DNA of 64,000 bases from Chondrus crispus (taxonomy: Eukaryota > Rhodophyta > Florideophyceae > Gigartinales > Gigartinaceae): assembly GCF_000350225.1 (NCBI RefSeq), contig NW_005178937.1:124001-188000 (forward strand), given 5' to 3'. Positions 22,440 to 33,149 of the stretch are shown here, piece after piece. The first letter of the stretch is position 1, and every line of letters begins with the position of its first letter. The notes beneath the pieces are model-generated. The model saw only the letters and a list, made by a program, of their open reading frames with translations, searched no databases and was not told the DNA's origin. Position numbers and translations under genes: made by a program.

Positions 22440-24060
22440 CGTTCTTGACCCGGCTTGGTTCCGTGTCGTCACGAAGACATGGACGGCCTGATGGTCACAG
22501 CCCGCGGTACAAACGTGGTCCGCGAGCTCGTTCGATATGTCTCGAACGGTCGTACCCCCGTCGAAGGTTGGAATGTCGTCATCCACCGGGACGGTGGGGC
22601 GAGGGTCATCGGCGACCCTCGTCGACACGAGGCGTGACAGGGCATCGGGCACCTGATGCACGCGCCCGGGGCGGTACTGAATGGTGAAGTCGTATTCAGC
22701 CAGACGTAGCCGCCACTGGGTGAGTCTTCCGGAACTCTCTGTGAGGGACATGAGCCACCTCAAGGCGTCGTGATCCGTTCGGACGGTGAACTTCGTTCCT
22801 TCTACGTACGGCCGTAGTGTGCGGACGGCCCACACTACGGCGAACCGTTCGCGTTCCGTGGCGCTGTAGTTGTGCTCGCTGTCGTTCAGCGAGTAGGACC
22901 AATAGCCCACGCCACGCCAATCGTTTAACTGGTCGTGCTCCTAGAGCAGCGTGCAGCCCAGCTGGTAGGCACTCACGTCCCTGTCGATCATGTACGGACG
23001 GCCGTACCGCGGTAGCGCGAGGATCGGCGGAGTGATCATACACTTGTTGAGGTTCTCGAACGCGTTCAGTTGCGCCTCCGTGGGGTTGTAGAAGTCAAGA
23101 TTCGCATCCTTGCGCGTCATGTCGGTGAGAGGACGCGCTATTTTCGCGAACCCCTTAACGAATCGGCGGTATACGTTGCACGCCCCGAGCACGAGCGCAC
23201 TGGCGTAAGTGTCCTCGCGAACGTGAAAGTCTTGAAGGCATCAGCCGCCGCGTACGCCACGCTTACCTTACCTGGGGAAAGGACGTGCCCCAGGTAGCGT
23301 ACCTTCGGCTGAAAGAAGCTCCGCTTCTTGAGCTTGAGGGAGATTCCGGCACTCCCAGGCAAGCTCAGGACAGTGTTGAGATGCTTCGCGTGTTCCGCGT
23401 GCGTACGCGAGAACACTATGGCGTCATCGAGATAGACGAGGCATATTTGCCAGCGAACGCGTCAGAGAATAATATCTAGTGCGCGTTGGAAGGTGGCCGG
23501 TGCCCCTTTTAGTCCAGACGGCATTCGCAGGTGGCGAAACGTGCCCATGTGCGTCGTAAACGTTGTCTTATTCCGGTCCTCTGGAGCGACCGGGATTTGC
23601 AAATAACCGTAATTGCAGTCCAACGTCGTAAAGACGGCTGCATCTCCTAACGAGTCGATGCAGTCGTCCATACGCGGCACCGGATAAGAATCCGCTGCAG
23701 TCTTCGCGTTGAGACGCCAATAGTCTACGCAGAACCGAAGAGAGCCGTCTTTCTTCGGTACGAGCACCACCGGTGACGCCCACTCGGTGCTCGCGGGTTC
23801 GATAACCCCTGCGTTCAACATCTTGTTGACTCCTTTCGCGACCATTTCGCGCATGGCCGGTCCCTTACGGTAGGGCATCGAGCGTATCGGCTTCGTACCC
23901 GGTTCGAGGGTAATGCGGTGCTCCGTCGCTCGGATAGTTCCGAGCGCACCGCTCCACAGACTCAAGTGCTTACATAGCATCTCGAGTACGTGGCCACGGA
24001 GCTTGTCATCCTCGATGTATGACAAGTCAACCTCTTTTTCCCAATCCATCGGTGGATTTT
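22440..24060 (-). pseudogene. pol: Element E2 reverse transcriptase and RNase H
   Basis: On the minus strand RT begins near 24049 and shows STEWASPVVLVPKKDGS, LRFCVDYWRLNAK, TTLDCNYGYLQIP, MPSGLKGAPATFQ, YLDDAIVFSR (about 23425), KLKKRSFFQ and YLGHVLSPG. The thumb is broken by frameshifts near 23440, 23200 and 22930. RNase H follows (SATERERFAVVWAVRTL, VRTDHDALRWLM, VPDALSRLV) and is open from 22910. The order and motifs are standard; the frame breaks make it a pseudogene. It is clearly diverged from the A/C/D and B families. Confidence 0.9.
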
Positions 24061-24068
24061 CGGAATCC

Positions 24069-24560
24069 TTATTTCTGTGGGGGTACAGTACCCTCAGCCT
24101 TCAGGAGGTATAAAGGTGACCGTTCGTCCGTTTCAACCTGTCCGTTACCCGCGGTAGTCTGGTCGTCGGATTTGGATTGGCCAACTCCTACCTCTCCGAC
24201 TTGATCGGTCAAGTCGGGCAGGTGTAGCGCGTGCGCGATCTCCTCGGCGACGCTCCGTTCGGGCGTGAGGATTGCGAGGGGTTTGCGCTTCGCGTATCCC
24301 ACGACGGTGTGCTTCGGAAGCCGCCTCTCCCGACGTGAGAAGTTCGCGACGATGACGTCAAAGGTCCGACTCGGCAGAACCTCCGCGACGCCTTTCGTCA
24401 ACCTCACTCCATGTCCGTGTTGGAGTGAGGTCTTAGGCTCCAGGAACACGAGGCCCCTCCCCGCGGTTGTAACACGCACTCGGGCTTGTGACATCGCGGG
24501 GGTGGTAACCCAGCGGTCGATTCGGATCGCCTGCGGGGCCTCGTCGCGTATAGCCGGTTC
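24069..24560 (-). pseudogene. pol: Element E2 protease-RT linker fragment
   Basis: Minus-strand segment with RVTTAGRGLVFLEPKTS, GVRLTKGVAEVLPSRTF and VIVANFSRRERRLP, which corresponds to the linker of A, B, C and D (KRAGLVVVQPYSS, GVVQVEPDRPF, LLVANFR). Homology stops near 24550: no protease, gag or 5' LTR of E2 follows. The sequence instead becomes the plus-strand antisense gene that I assign to E1. Confidence 0.75.
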
Positions 24561-24607
24561 GTTCTCACGTTCACGTGGCTGGTCCCCTTCTTTGGGACCC
24601 TGATATG

Positions 24608-26945
24608 ACAAGCATTCCGCCCGTTCGGGGAGATCCTGTTCCGGCTTTGTCACTCGCCAGCCGGGGGTCAAAGGTGCTGGCACTCCCCTCTCCTGCTATT
24701 GGCAACCCTACCCCCGTCGAGGGGGACGGGGCATGCCAGGTTCTTCCGGTGAACTCCGCCCTGCCGGTCTCGCGCACGTGGCCGCTTGAGAAGCCCTTCC
24801 AGAAGTCGCGTGGAGCCCGCGACTCCACAGTATTCGAGGAATTGGTTGCTCCTTCGTCGGCGGCTCGATCGCCGGCGATTCCACCGGCTCCGGCGTCCGA
24901 GGGCTCGGTGCCCGTTCGTGGCACGCGCGCCGACGGTGCACTCGAAGTGTGTCAAGGAGGGCGAGCCACGGAATCGCACGACTGGCTGTAACAGCCGACT
25001 GAGGGCTCATACAGGGCCTTTGGCAGCTGCCGGCGCCCCGGGGCGTTACCGACTGCCACCTGACTCGGCACTGTCATGGGGGAGGAGGCAGCCGACACCT
25101 CCAACCGGTGGTTAGGGGTGCCCCTAAAGCGGTCGATTCCGCTACTGCTTGGTCGCTTGACGTACCCGTGGCGCTGTCACGGTCGGTCGGGCGTCGCGGT
25201 CGGCGAACTTCTGGCGAGGACGTACTTGCGTCTCGATCTACTACGGCTCCGTGCCATATACGAGAGTGGCTTGACGGAGGGGGCGTCCCTCGCCTTGGGG
25301 CGCTTGTTATCGGAGGGGGACGGTGCTCCCTATCAGATTCTGGACGCAGTGCCGGGGGATAGGACGTTCGCCTACAGTGTGGAGGAGGCGGAATACGTCG
25401 ACCGGATGTCAACGTACTTGTTTCACCAGGGCACCTGAGGTCCCCGTCGTTTCATCCTTTCAGAGGTGCCGGGGCTGTACGTCCGCCCCCGTCCTCGTGC
25501 CTTTTCGAAGGCTCGTGTGGCTCTTTAGAAATCTGCCTGCTCTCTCATGCGTCTCCACCATATCGCCTTGGCGCCGACCGATTGGTCGGCGTACCGCCAC
25601 ACCGAACAGGAACACGGACGGGTCTTCCCTTCCGCCGCGTTTTCCCGGGGTCTATCACGAAGCGATTTTCCGGGACTTCCGGCGAGCGTAGGGGAGGCAC
25701 TCCCCTCGCCGGGGGTGCATCCGTTGCTCCCCTACGGTTTGAAGCACTTCGGCATCGCGTGTAACGACCCCTCGCACCCGGCGTACGGGGACTTGGTCTA
25801 CAACTTCGAGTGCGAATGGGCGTGGTCTCTGTGTAACGCCTTTATGTACGAGGTTGCGTTGCACGGGAGGGCTATCGTGCAGCCCCTCGGTGTACTGTCC
25901 TGCCTTGGTCGGGTCTTGCCGTCGCTCCCCGACGGCAAGTCACACTCCTTGGAGCACGGCTCTCCGCATGTCGCGTGGTCCTACTCCTCGGTCCTCCACT
26001 TAATGCACCGCGCCGTCGCGGTGCCCGAACGTAACCGCCGCCCCTGGACGGATTACATGACGGGAACCCGAAGCCTCTTCCTTGCCTACGACTCCCGGAC
26101 CGACTCCTTCGTGGCCCGCCCGAGCGTGCCGGCTGCGGGGCCGTCCCGTAGCAAAGGGGGGGTAGGTTCGACGGTGCGGGAGGCGCGACGGAAGAGGTAT
26201 CGTGACCTCGACGGCGAGCCCCCAGCCATCGCGTTGGCTGGGGCTGACACAGTGACGCCTCCTCCCGATGTCAGTTACCATACCTGGCCTGGGTCTACGT
26301 TACCTCCACTCCCCTCTCTGTTCCGTTGGGGGTCCGGGTACCCAACGGACCACCGCGCTCAGTCTTACCCTAGCTCGTGGCGAAATCACGGCAATCCCCC
26401 GGTTGTCCCGCGCCCTGGGGAACTTAGTCGATCGGACCTGGAACGTGGAGGAATTACTTCGGACCCTGTCGAATTCGTATCTCGAGCGCAGTAGCGAAGC
26501 GCGCCGCCTCGGAGCGGAGCATCAGGCCTTTTCTGTCGAACGTGACCCCCTCGCGGCCCAGCCCCACGGCGCTCAGGGCGAACTCGAGGCCTTACGCGAG
26601 GCCTCGACGCGACGCGCGAGCGATCTCCAGCGCGCCATGGCCGAACGCGATCGGTACCGTGGTGAGCGAGATTTTCTCAGAGCCGCTCGTCTCGAACCCG
26701 CGGGGTCGGCTTCCGTACCGCGGCAGAGTCTTCGAGACCCTTACGAAGGTCGCTGGTACGGCCATTCAGCGACCGACGGACCTGCGACCTCGGCGGATCC
26801 ATCTCAGGATCGGGTTCTCCACGAGGAGGTAGCGCTGCCACCTCTTCATGAGACGGGGGCTGACGTGACTTCGCACCCCAGCTACTGTCCTTCGATGGGG
26901 CGTGTTTCTGGTTCGTCGGCCCCCTCGCACGGTGCGGACCGTTGA
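24608..26945 (+). pseudogene. Element E1 antisense gene (divergent member of the uncharacterised family)
   Basis: The plus frame starting ATG 24608 (MTSIPPVRGDP) continues, with stops at 24989-24991, about 25063, 25436-25438 and about 25529, to 26494. A +/-1 shift then leads to a frame that ends at TGA 26945. The family signature is recognisable though weak: RTFAYSVEEAEYVDRM against DTWKFRTEGERDYLDN; then the FPSAAFSRGLSRSDFPGLP segment against the PSWWSQYEVCQGFWAELGP segment; then HFGIACNDPSHPAYGD, and HVAWSYSSVLH. The C-terminus (26440-26700) differs from other members: it is a long Arg/Glu/Ala-rich coiled coil (LEALREASTRRASDLQRAM). The assignment to E1 rests on its orientation and on the arrangement of the other elements. 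Element D interrupts the sequence 30 bp after its stop. Confidence 0.62.
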
Positions 26946-26975
26946 GCGTACAGTGCTACCGACGCTTTAACCTCC

Positions 26976-28152
26976 TGTAGTGCAATACGCACCTGAAAAG
27001 GCGGGTGAAAAGAACGGAAAATATTTGGATATGAAAAGTAGTCCGGGTTGGGGACACACGTGTGAATAATTGCACAGTTTTAATTTTTAATTATTTTATT
27101 TTATTTAGTTAATTAGTTGGCACTAATTTTGCTGACACTAGATTAGATCTAGGATCTAGCGCCGCGAGCTACTGTACTGGCTCCGGCGGGGCGATATATA
27201 CCTTAGCCCTCGGGCCACCACGTCAGTAAAGGTAACCCGAGATGCCGGAGTTGAATGTCGCCTTGGTCGAAGTCCGTCTCTACCAAGACGCTCCCTTTTA
27301 CCTAAGCCTACGGCATCCTTCAGCGCTCGGGGGTCCCCTTTCCTTTTTCCTTTATTTCCCAATCGAACCCGAGTTGCCAGAGTTGAATATCGCCTTGGTC
27401 GAAGTCCGTCTTTCCCAAGACGCTCCGTTTTACCACAGATTACGTTATCCTTTGCGCTCGGGGGTTCCCTTTTCTTTTCCTTTATTTCCCTATCCTTTTC
27501 TATCTCTAATTGTAACTATTTTCCCTTATCTTGTGTTGGTGCCATCGGCCTCGGTTGCGACCGATCCGGTGTAGGTGTTTTAGCCATCGGGCAACACGTT
27601 GTGTAGCGCTGCTACTGTTTCAAGTTCCGTCGGAAGGCTGTTGCGACGACGCCTCCGTCGAAGGTCTTACTGTATAAGACAGAGTTGGTACCACCTACCG
27701 CGATTGCGATCGCGCTGGTGAGGGTGTTTTTAGCCATCGGGCAACACGTCGGTAGTAGCGTTGCTACACGGTTACGATCCCGTCGGGTAGTGCTGAACAA
27801 GCCCCCGTCGAAGACCTTGAATTATACCCAAGGTGCTGAAGACGCTCGTCGAGCATTGGCCTCACAACCCAGCGAACCGCGGTTACATCCTCGTAGACAA
27901 GCCCAACCCGCACTCGTCGAGCGCTCAAATCTTCACAAGTCTCTACCACCATTATCCTCCCGGGCCGGGTATCTTTCCTCACTCCCCCGTCATAGTTGAG
28001 GTACCGTGGGCCGCAAGCCCACACAAGGGGAAAGGGAGTCTCGAACGCTCCGTAGCGCGTGCCATGGGCAGTGGTTGTTGCTGTTGTTGTTTTTGTTCTT
28101 TTTGTTTGACCGTCGGACTGTGTTCGCGGCCTGCCAGGCACATTGCACTACA
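26976..28152 (+). repeat. Element D 5' LTR
   Basis: 1,177 bp with ends TGTAGTGCAATAC and GGCACATTGCACTACA (11-bp inverted termini). TATATA box at 27195-27200. Near its 3' end is a GTT-rich run (28075-28110) shared by all LTRs of this family. Confidence 0.95.
27236..27500 (+). repeat. Tandem 132-bp subrepeats in element D 5' LTR
   Basis: Two copies start at 27236 and 27368 (CCCGAG, then GAGTTGAAT, TCGCCTTGGTCGAAGTCCGT). They lie just after the TATA box, so they would be in the leader of the transcript. The 3' LTR of D and both LTRs of C hold one copy; A's LTR holds two. Confidence 0.85.
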
Positions 28153-28156
28153 AAAG

Positions 28157-28174
28157 TGGTCTCCCGACCTAGAA
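28157..28174 (+). other. Primer binding site of element D
   Basis: TGGTCTCCCGACCTAGAA starts four bases (AAAG) after the LTR. It is identical over 18 bases to the sites of B and C. It fits the 3' end of a tRNA-Tyr (inference from C1:G72 and A73). Confidence 0.78.
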
Positions 28175-28228
28175 TTGTCTACAGCAAACCCTACCTAGAA
28201 TTGTGTCGACGACAACCTCGGTCTGGAG

Positions 28229-28248
28229 TTGCACTACAAAAGTGGTCT
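28229..28248 (+). repeat. Duplicated LTR-end/primer-site junction in element D leader
   Basis: TTGCACTACAAAAGTGGTCT occurs at 28143-28162 (the true LTR end plus primer site) and again here, 86 bp downstream. Element C lacks the second copy; its leader reads CAAGCAAGTGGTCTGGG at this point. Confidence 0.8.
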
Positions 28249-28316
28249 GGGTAACGGAGTCTCTTTTTTATTTTTTTTGTTTGTAACTTTTTTGTGTAGG
28301 TTCGTTCGTACGAGCG

Positions 28317-30601
28317 ATGTCGACAAGGGCACCCGGGGACGCCGGTCCCTGGGCGAGTAAGAGCGGATCGGCAAGGGCGTCGAGGATCCCGCGAGGTCCG
28401 CGCACCCGAAGCCAGGCCAATACGGCCACGGATCCCGAAGGTCAAGAAATCTCGACGGGGGTCGAAGCCGACAAGGATAACCTATCCTACAGGTTCGAGA
28501 AGATGGGCGAGGAAATTCGCCAAGAGATGACGAAAAATCTCGAGTCTGAATTAGCCCTCGTCCGGAAGCAACTGGAGTTGCAAGCGTCCGAGTTCCACAC
28601 CGTTTTAGGAGAGCTATCGGCTCCAGTGGATCTCGTCGAGAAGGAGCGAGGTGAGGCGACCGAGGGTCCGGAGCCGGAGGTCCTAGCTTCGTTGAAAATT
28701 TCAGTCAAGGACGTAAGGCGCGACGCGAATCAAGCTTTGGAGTCCTTAGGTAAATTTAGAAGCAGTATCGACGACAGGTTTGACCGCGCCGCTCATCGCC
28801 TCAAGGACCTTGAACAGGTCGCCGGGCAGAGCCGCTCCCAACGGGTCGGGAAGGCGACCGTCGATCAAAGAAGGACATGGCCGCTGTACAGCGGAGTTCC
28901 AAGTCGAAGACTTCGAAGAAGAATCTGCAACGCCGGAGCAAGAGTCGCGGTAGTGACGAGCCGGAGGACCAAGACTCAATGACCGAGTTGAATGGCCTTT
29001 CCGAAGATGGTGACGACGGTTCGTCGAACCATGCCAGCAATTCCGAACATCGTTCAGAGGAAGTAAAAGGACTTTCGCGGGGCAAGAAAATTACCTCCAG
29101 ACGGGGCGGGATTACTTCGTCCGCCTCGCGGAGAGACAAGGACGCTGAGCCTGAGGACGTCGCAACGCGACGCGGGCCGCGATGGGAGGAGTTGGAGGAG
29201 CTGAATTCGACCAACTACCTCTTCAAGAAATTACTTTCGTACTGAACGTACCGCTTTCGGAACCCGCAGACAAATTTGTCAAGTTCCCGGCGGACGGCCG
29301 TGCGAAAAATCAGGAGAGACATTCCGCCTAAGGTGAAGAAGGACAAATCGTTCACAGGTGAGGACGGGGTCCTTGTGTTGGATTTTTTGGCAAAATTAGT
29401 TCAAGAGTTTGATACTCAAGAAATGAACGAGGCGCAAGCGATCCGCTTGTTTCCCGAATTTCTAAACGGCATCGCCTTGAGACAGTACACTTCGGTGTCT
29501 CAGACGGCCGGGTCCCATCACGAAAAGGTGTCCGTCTGGCCAGGGGCCGTACAGTGGTTGTTCAGGAGTTTTGCAACCGACGAGGCGATCCGTCAAGCCG
29601 TGCTCGCTTTGCGAGAAGTTCAGCAAAGACCGTCTGAGGACGAGATGGAATTTAATATCCGTCTGACGGACGCGAGCAATCGATGTGGAAACGTATATTC
29701 GATGGAAGAACAAATGACGATGTTTATTGAAGGACTCGATTCGAGTATCAAGCCAATGGTATCTCAATACCGACAATGCAATCGGGACGTTTCGTTTTTG
29801 AGACTAGTTAATTACGTGAAGGCGCATGGCTCGGCGAGCCGCGCCAAGGACAAGAAGACGAAAAAGGTCACGATTCAGACGCCGTCGACGTTCAGGGCGG
29901 GGAAGAAGCCGAGGGCTTCTCATCCCGGTCGTAAAGGTCACGCCGCCGTCCACTTAGCCGAGTTAATTTCCGCGTCATATGAGCACGGTGCGCACGGACG
30001 CAGCGAAAATCATTACGAAGGAGCATTGGTAGCCGAAGGCAATTTTATTGAGCCATCGGAGGGCTACGGACACGAGGATTACGGGGCAAGCGGGTCGTCA
30101 ACTTTACCGACGCCCACATACACGACGTAGTCGTTTTCAGAGCCCACGGATCCCGTGATGATGTTCCGGGGGCGCGGCCACACGCCGGCGCCGCGCATTC
30201 CGATGGAAGACAAGGGTACGACGTTTCGAAGGCTAGGCTGGATGGGAAGTCCGCAACATCAAGGAAGGCCGCCGGCCCGTGGAGGACCTACGCCGCAATA
30301 TCCCGTCAAGAAGCACGGACTGGTGTGCTATCATTGTTACGAAAAGGGGCACGCCGCGCCAACGTGCATTCCTTCCCTCCGGGAAATGCACCGAGTTTTG
30401 GAAAATTATGAGGCGTTGTCTCCGATGGCGAGATTGGGGATTCCATCGACAAGTTATCTGAAGGTGAAGAATTGGTTCGATTCGCCGACGGCGAGCACGC
30501 CGAGTGCTTCAACGCCGAGGCCGAACCAACCCTTCAGAGGGCCCGCCGCGGGGCCCGCGTCGTCGGACGTGAGAAGGAACCCGCAGCGGCAAGAAAACTA
30601 G
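28317..30601 (+). pseudogene. gag: Element D gag
   Basis: The ATG at 28317 (GAGCGATGTCG) opens MSTRAPGDAG; C starts with the same sequence. The N-terminal third is charged and coiled-coil-like (LVRKQLELQASEFHTVLGEL). A deletion of about 22 bp relative to C near 28820 shifts the frame, and the reading continues from 28877. A basic/Ser-rich segment is followed by the capsid region from about 29200 (NYLFKKLLSY, MEFNIRLTDASNRCGNV, FIEGLDSSIKPMVSQY). TGA at 29243-29245 replaces a CGA of C; TAG at 30128-30130 replaces a GAG of C. The zinc knuckle CYHCYEKGHAAPTC is at 30326-30367, and the reading ends AAAACTAG at 30601. Pol overlaps the last 130 bp in the -1 frame. Confidence 0.9.
30326..30367 (+). 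other. Zinc knuckle of element D gag
   Basis: Canonical C-x2-C-x4-H-x4-C (CYHCYEKGHAAPTC). The same motif is at 43466-43507 on the minus strand in element C. Confidence 0.9.
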
Positions 30602-32020
30602 AGAGGGGAATCTCGCATCAGTCGCGAGAGGCACAGAGTCGACGTACTGTGCCCGGGGCTCAGCCCCGTTCCCCGTCTCTAAGGGAAAAATCAGGCCTCG
30701 ATGAGGAGGTAGTTAGACTCGTGGATAAGCCGAAGGGACCGACTCACGTCAAGAGAATATTGAGTCGAGTCTGAGATCGTCCGCTGGAACAAGTTCGGAG
30801 ACCCTGGTACAGGGTTAAGCGAAAGGAGTGTCCCGAAAAAATTCTCGTACTAGCGCGCAAAAACTACAAGGTTTACGCGGATATAGGACCAACGGTCGGA
30901 TTGATGAGTCGTGTTCTGTCTGTATTAGACACGGGCGCAGGACCGAATCTCATTCGAAAATCAGAACGCCCAGCAGGAATGGAAACACTGGTGTCCTTCG
31001 GACCAACCCAAGATATCGGCGATGCGAACAACAGGCCACTCCAGACTCTCGGAACCATCAAGAAGCCCGTGAGACTTGGACGATTTGTGGCTGCTGCCGA
31101 ATTTATTGTGTGCGAAAAGCTCGCGGTACCGCTGATTCTACGAGCGGACTATTGCAATAGGTTCGTGGAGGCTATTTATCCGCGGAAGAGGACAGTGGAG
31201 TTGGCGGATTTCTCGGAGGTTCCGATCGTAAGGCGGTTCTCGGCGAGAAAATCGAAGAAGCATCTGGTCCCCGGAGAGGGCGAAACTGATGCAAAAGGGG
31301 AGCGAGTTTCCCCCAGGGTGAAGATGGCAAGAGCCACGACCATTGAGCCCGGGACGCAACACGTAGTCGAATGCATCTCGAAGAGGACGGGCTTGGTCGT
31401 AGTTCAACCCTACGCACCCCTATACAACAAGCACGGATTGGTGAGAACCAACGGTGTAGTTCAGGTTGAGCCTGACAAACCTTTTAAATTGCCTGTAGCG
31501 AATTTTAGAAATTACCCTGTCAGGGTTCAAAAAGGCCAAGTGGTGGCGGAACTACTACCGCACCCGAGAGCCGTATTCAAGAGCAATTCCACCATTGGTG
31601 AGGTACTTGGAATTCAAGAAAGGGACGAGAAAAAATTTACTAATTCCACCCCGCCGCCTACGGGCGAGAGAAGGTGCGAACCGTCGAAACAAGATCGCGA
31701 GGACCAGCAAGGAGAACGATAGGAAGGGCTCTCCGCGACGGCAACTACGAAGCCCGAGCGGCGGGTTGAGCCTCCTCCGCCGGACGTGGAGGAGCTCGAC
31801 CTGAGCCACGTGCCGGACTGGCTTCGCGAAAGATTCCGTCGGATGTTGAAAAGATATTCCCGCATGTGGGATGGGACCCTTGGTGAGATCAGCACCACAG
31901 TCCACCGGATTGAACTGGACCCGGATACAAGGCCAATTGCGCAAGCCCCGTATCGGGCCGGGCCTAAAGCCCGCGGAGTGGAAAATGCAGAAGTACAGAA
32001 GATGTTAGAAGCAGGAGTCA
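30472..32020 (+). pseudogene. pol: Element D pol, 5' part: protease, linker, start of RT
   Basis: The pol frame is open from 30472, 130 bp before gag ends, and is -1 relative to gag, which suggests -1 frameshifting. TGA at 30772-30774 replaces a CGA of C. The protease follows with the active site VLDTGAGPN (about 30922-30950) and the second strand LAVPLILRADYCNRF (Arg where other copies have Gly). The linker (KMARATTIEPGTQ, KRTGLVVVQPYAP) ends at a stop at 31720-31722; the frame goes on with EELDLSHVPDWLRERFRRM and HRIELDPDTRPIAQAPYRAGP. Element C enters at 32021, right before RT's SEWASP block. The reading resumes at 46690. Confidence 0.92.
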
Positions 32021-33039
32021 TGTAGTGCAATGCGCCTGTCGGGCAGAGACCGCGGTCCGATGGTCCAGCAAAAACAACAACAGCAACAAAAAGAAGAACT
32101 GCCGATGGCACAGCGCTACGGAGTGTCCGACTCTCCCTCCGTTTAAACGAGCTTGCGACTCGTAGTAGCTCAGATCCCTGATGGGGGGGGGGGCACAGAG
32201 AAATAGCCCGGCCCGGGATCGGTGTGGTAGAGACTTGCGAAGAGAACTGCTCGACGAGTGTGGGGTGGGGCGCGTACGTAGATACCCCGGTTCCACTGGG
32301 TTGTGATGCCAATGCTCGTTGAGCTTCTTCGACACCTTGTAACGCGACAAGGACTTCGACGGGGGCGTCGCAACGCAGCCCGACGGGATGACATGAAAGT
32401 AGCAGCGCTACGTCAACTGTGCCGCCCGATGGCTCGAAACACCTACACCGGTTCGGTCGCAACCGAGGCCGATGGCACCAACACTGGCTCGTAACACGAC
32501 TGAGCCCTTCGAGGGAGACGTCGTTACAACGGTCTCCGTCGGAAAATGGGTCACAGTAGCAGCGCTACGTCAACTGTGTCGCCCGACGGCAAAGACACCT
32601 ACACCGGTTCGGTCGCAACCGAGGCCGATGGCACCAACACAAGATAAGGGAAAAATAGGTAGAATTAGAGATAGAAAAGGATAGGGAAGTAAAAGAAAGA
32701 GAAAAGGGAACCCCGAGCGATAGAGGATGCCGTAGGCTTAGGTAAAAGGGAGCGTCTTGGTAGAGACGGACTTCGACCAAGGCCACATTCAACTCCGGCA
32801 ACTCGGGTTGGTTTATTGACTTGTTCGGTCAATGGGCTAAGTTATATAGAGCCCCGCCGGGGCGAGTACAGTAGCTCCCGGCTCTAGATTCTAGATCTAA
32901 TTAGTAAATAAATTAAATAATTAAAATAATCGTGCGCTTCGTCGCACACGTGTGTCCCCCAAACCCGGACTACAGTATCCAATTTTTTTCCTTTTTCACT
33001 TCCTTCCTCCCCCCTACCCGAGACGGGTATTGCACTACG
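32021..33039 (-). repeat. Element C 3' LTR
   Basis: About 1,019 bp and close to 45669-46689. On the minus strand it ends GGCGCATTGCACTACA. Its opening base at 33039 is changed (plus strand TGCACTACG instead of TGCACTACA). TATA on the minus strand at 32842-32848. Confidence 0.93.
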
Positions 33040-33050
33040 TATCCCCCTTC
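33040..33050 (-). other. Polypurine tract of element C
   Basis: The minus strand reads GAAGGGGGATA directly before the LTR, the same as in D and A. It lies about 100 bp from the start of the antisense gene. Confidence 0.8.
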
Positions 33051-33149
33051 TGAGCGCTCTCGCGCAGCGGCTTCACTCCCTTGCTTCCCAACTTCTTCCT
33101 TTTTCTTCCGACCATCGGTCGCCGCTCGCGTGAGAGTAAGACGATCTCC

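Noticed and set aside
25074..25412. Minus-strand ORFs opposite the E1 antisense gene
   Set aside because: They are Pro/Arg-rich shadows, while the plus frame carries the family signature.
28251..28299. Mini-intron in the D leader (GTAACG to TGTAG)
   Set aside because: The acceptor is not conserved in C, which reads GCGTAAG at that place, and the length would be only 49 bases.
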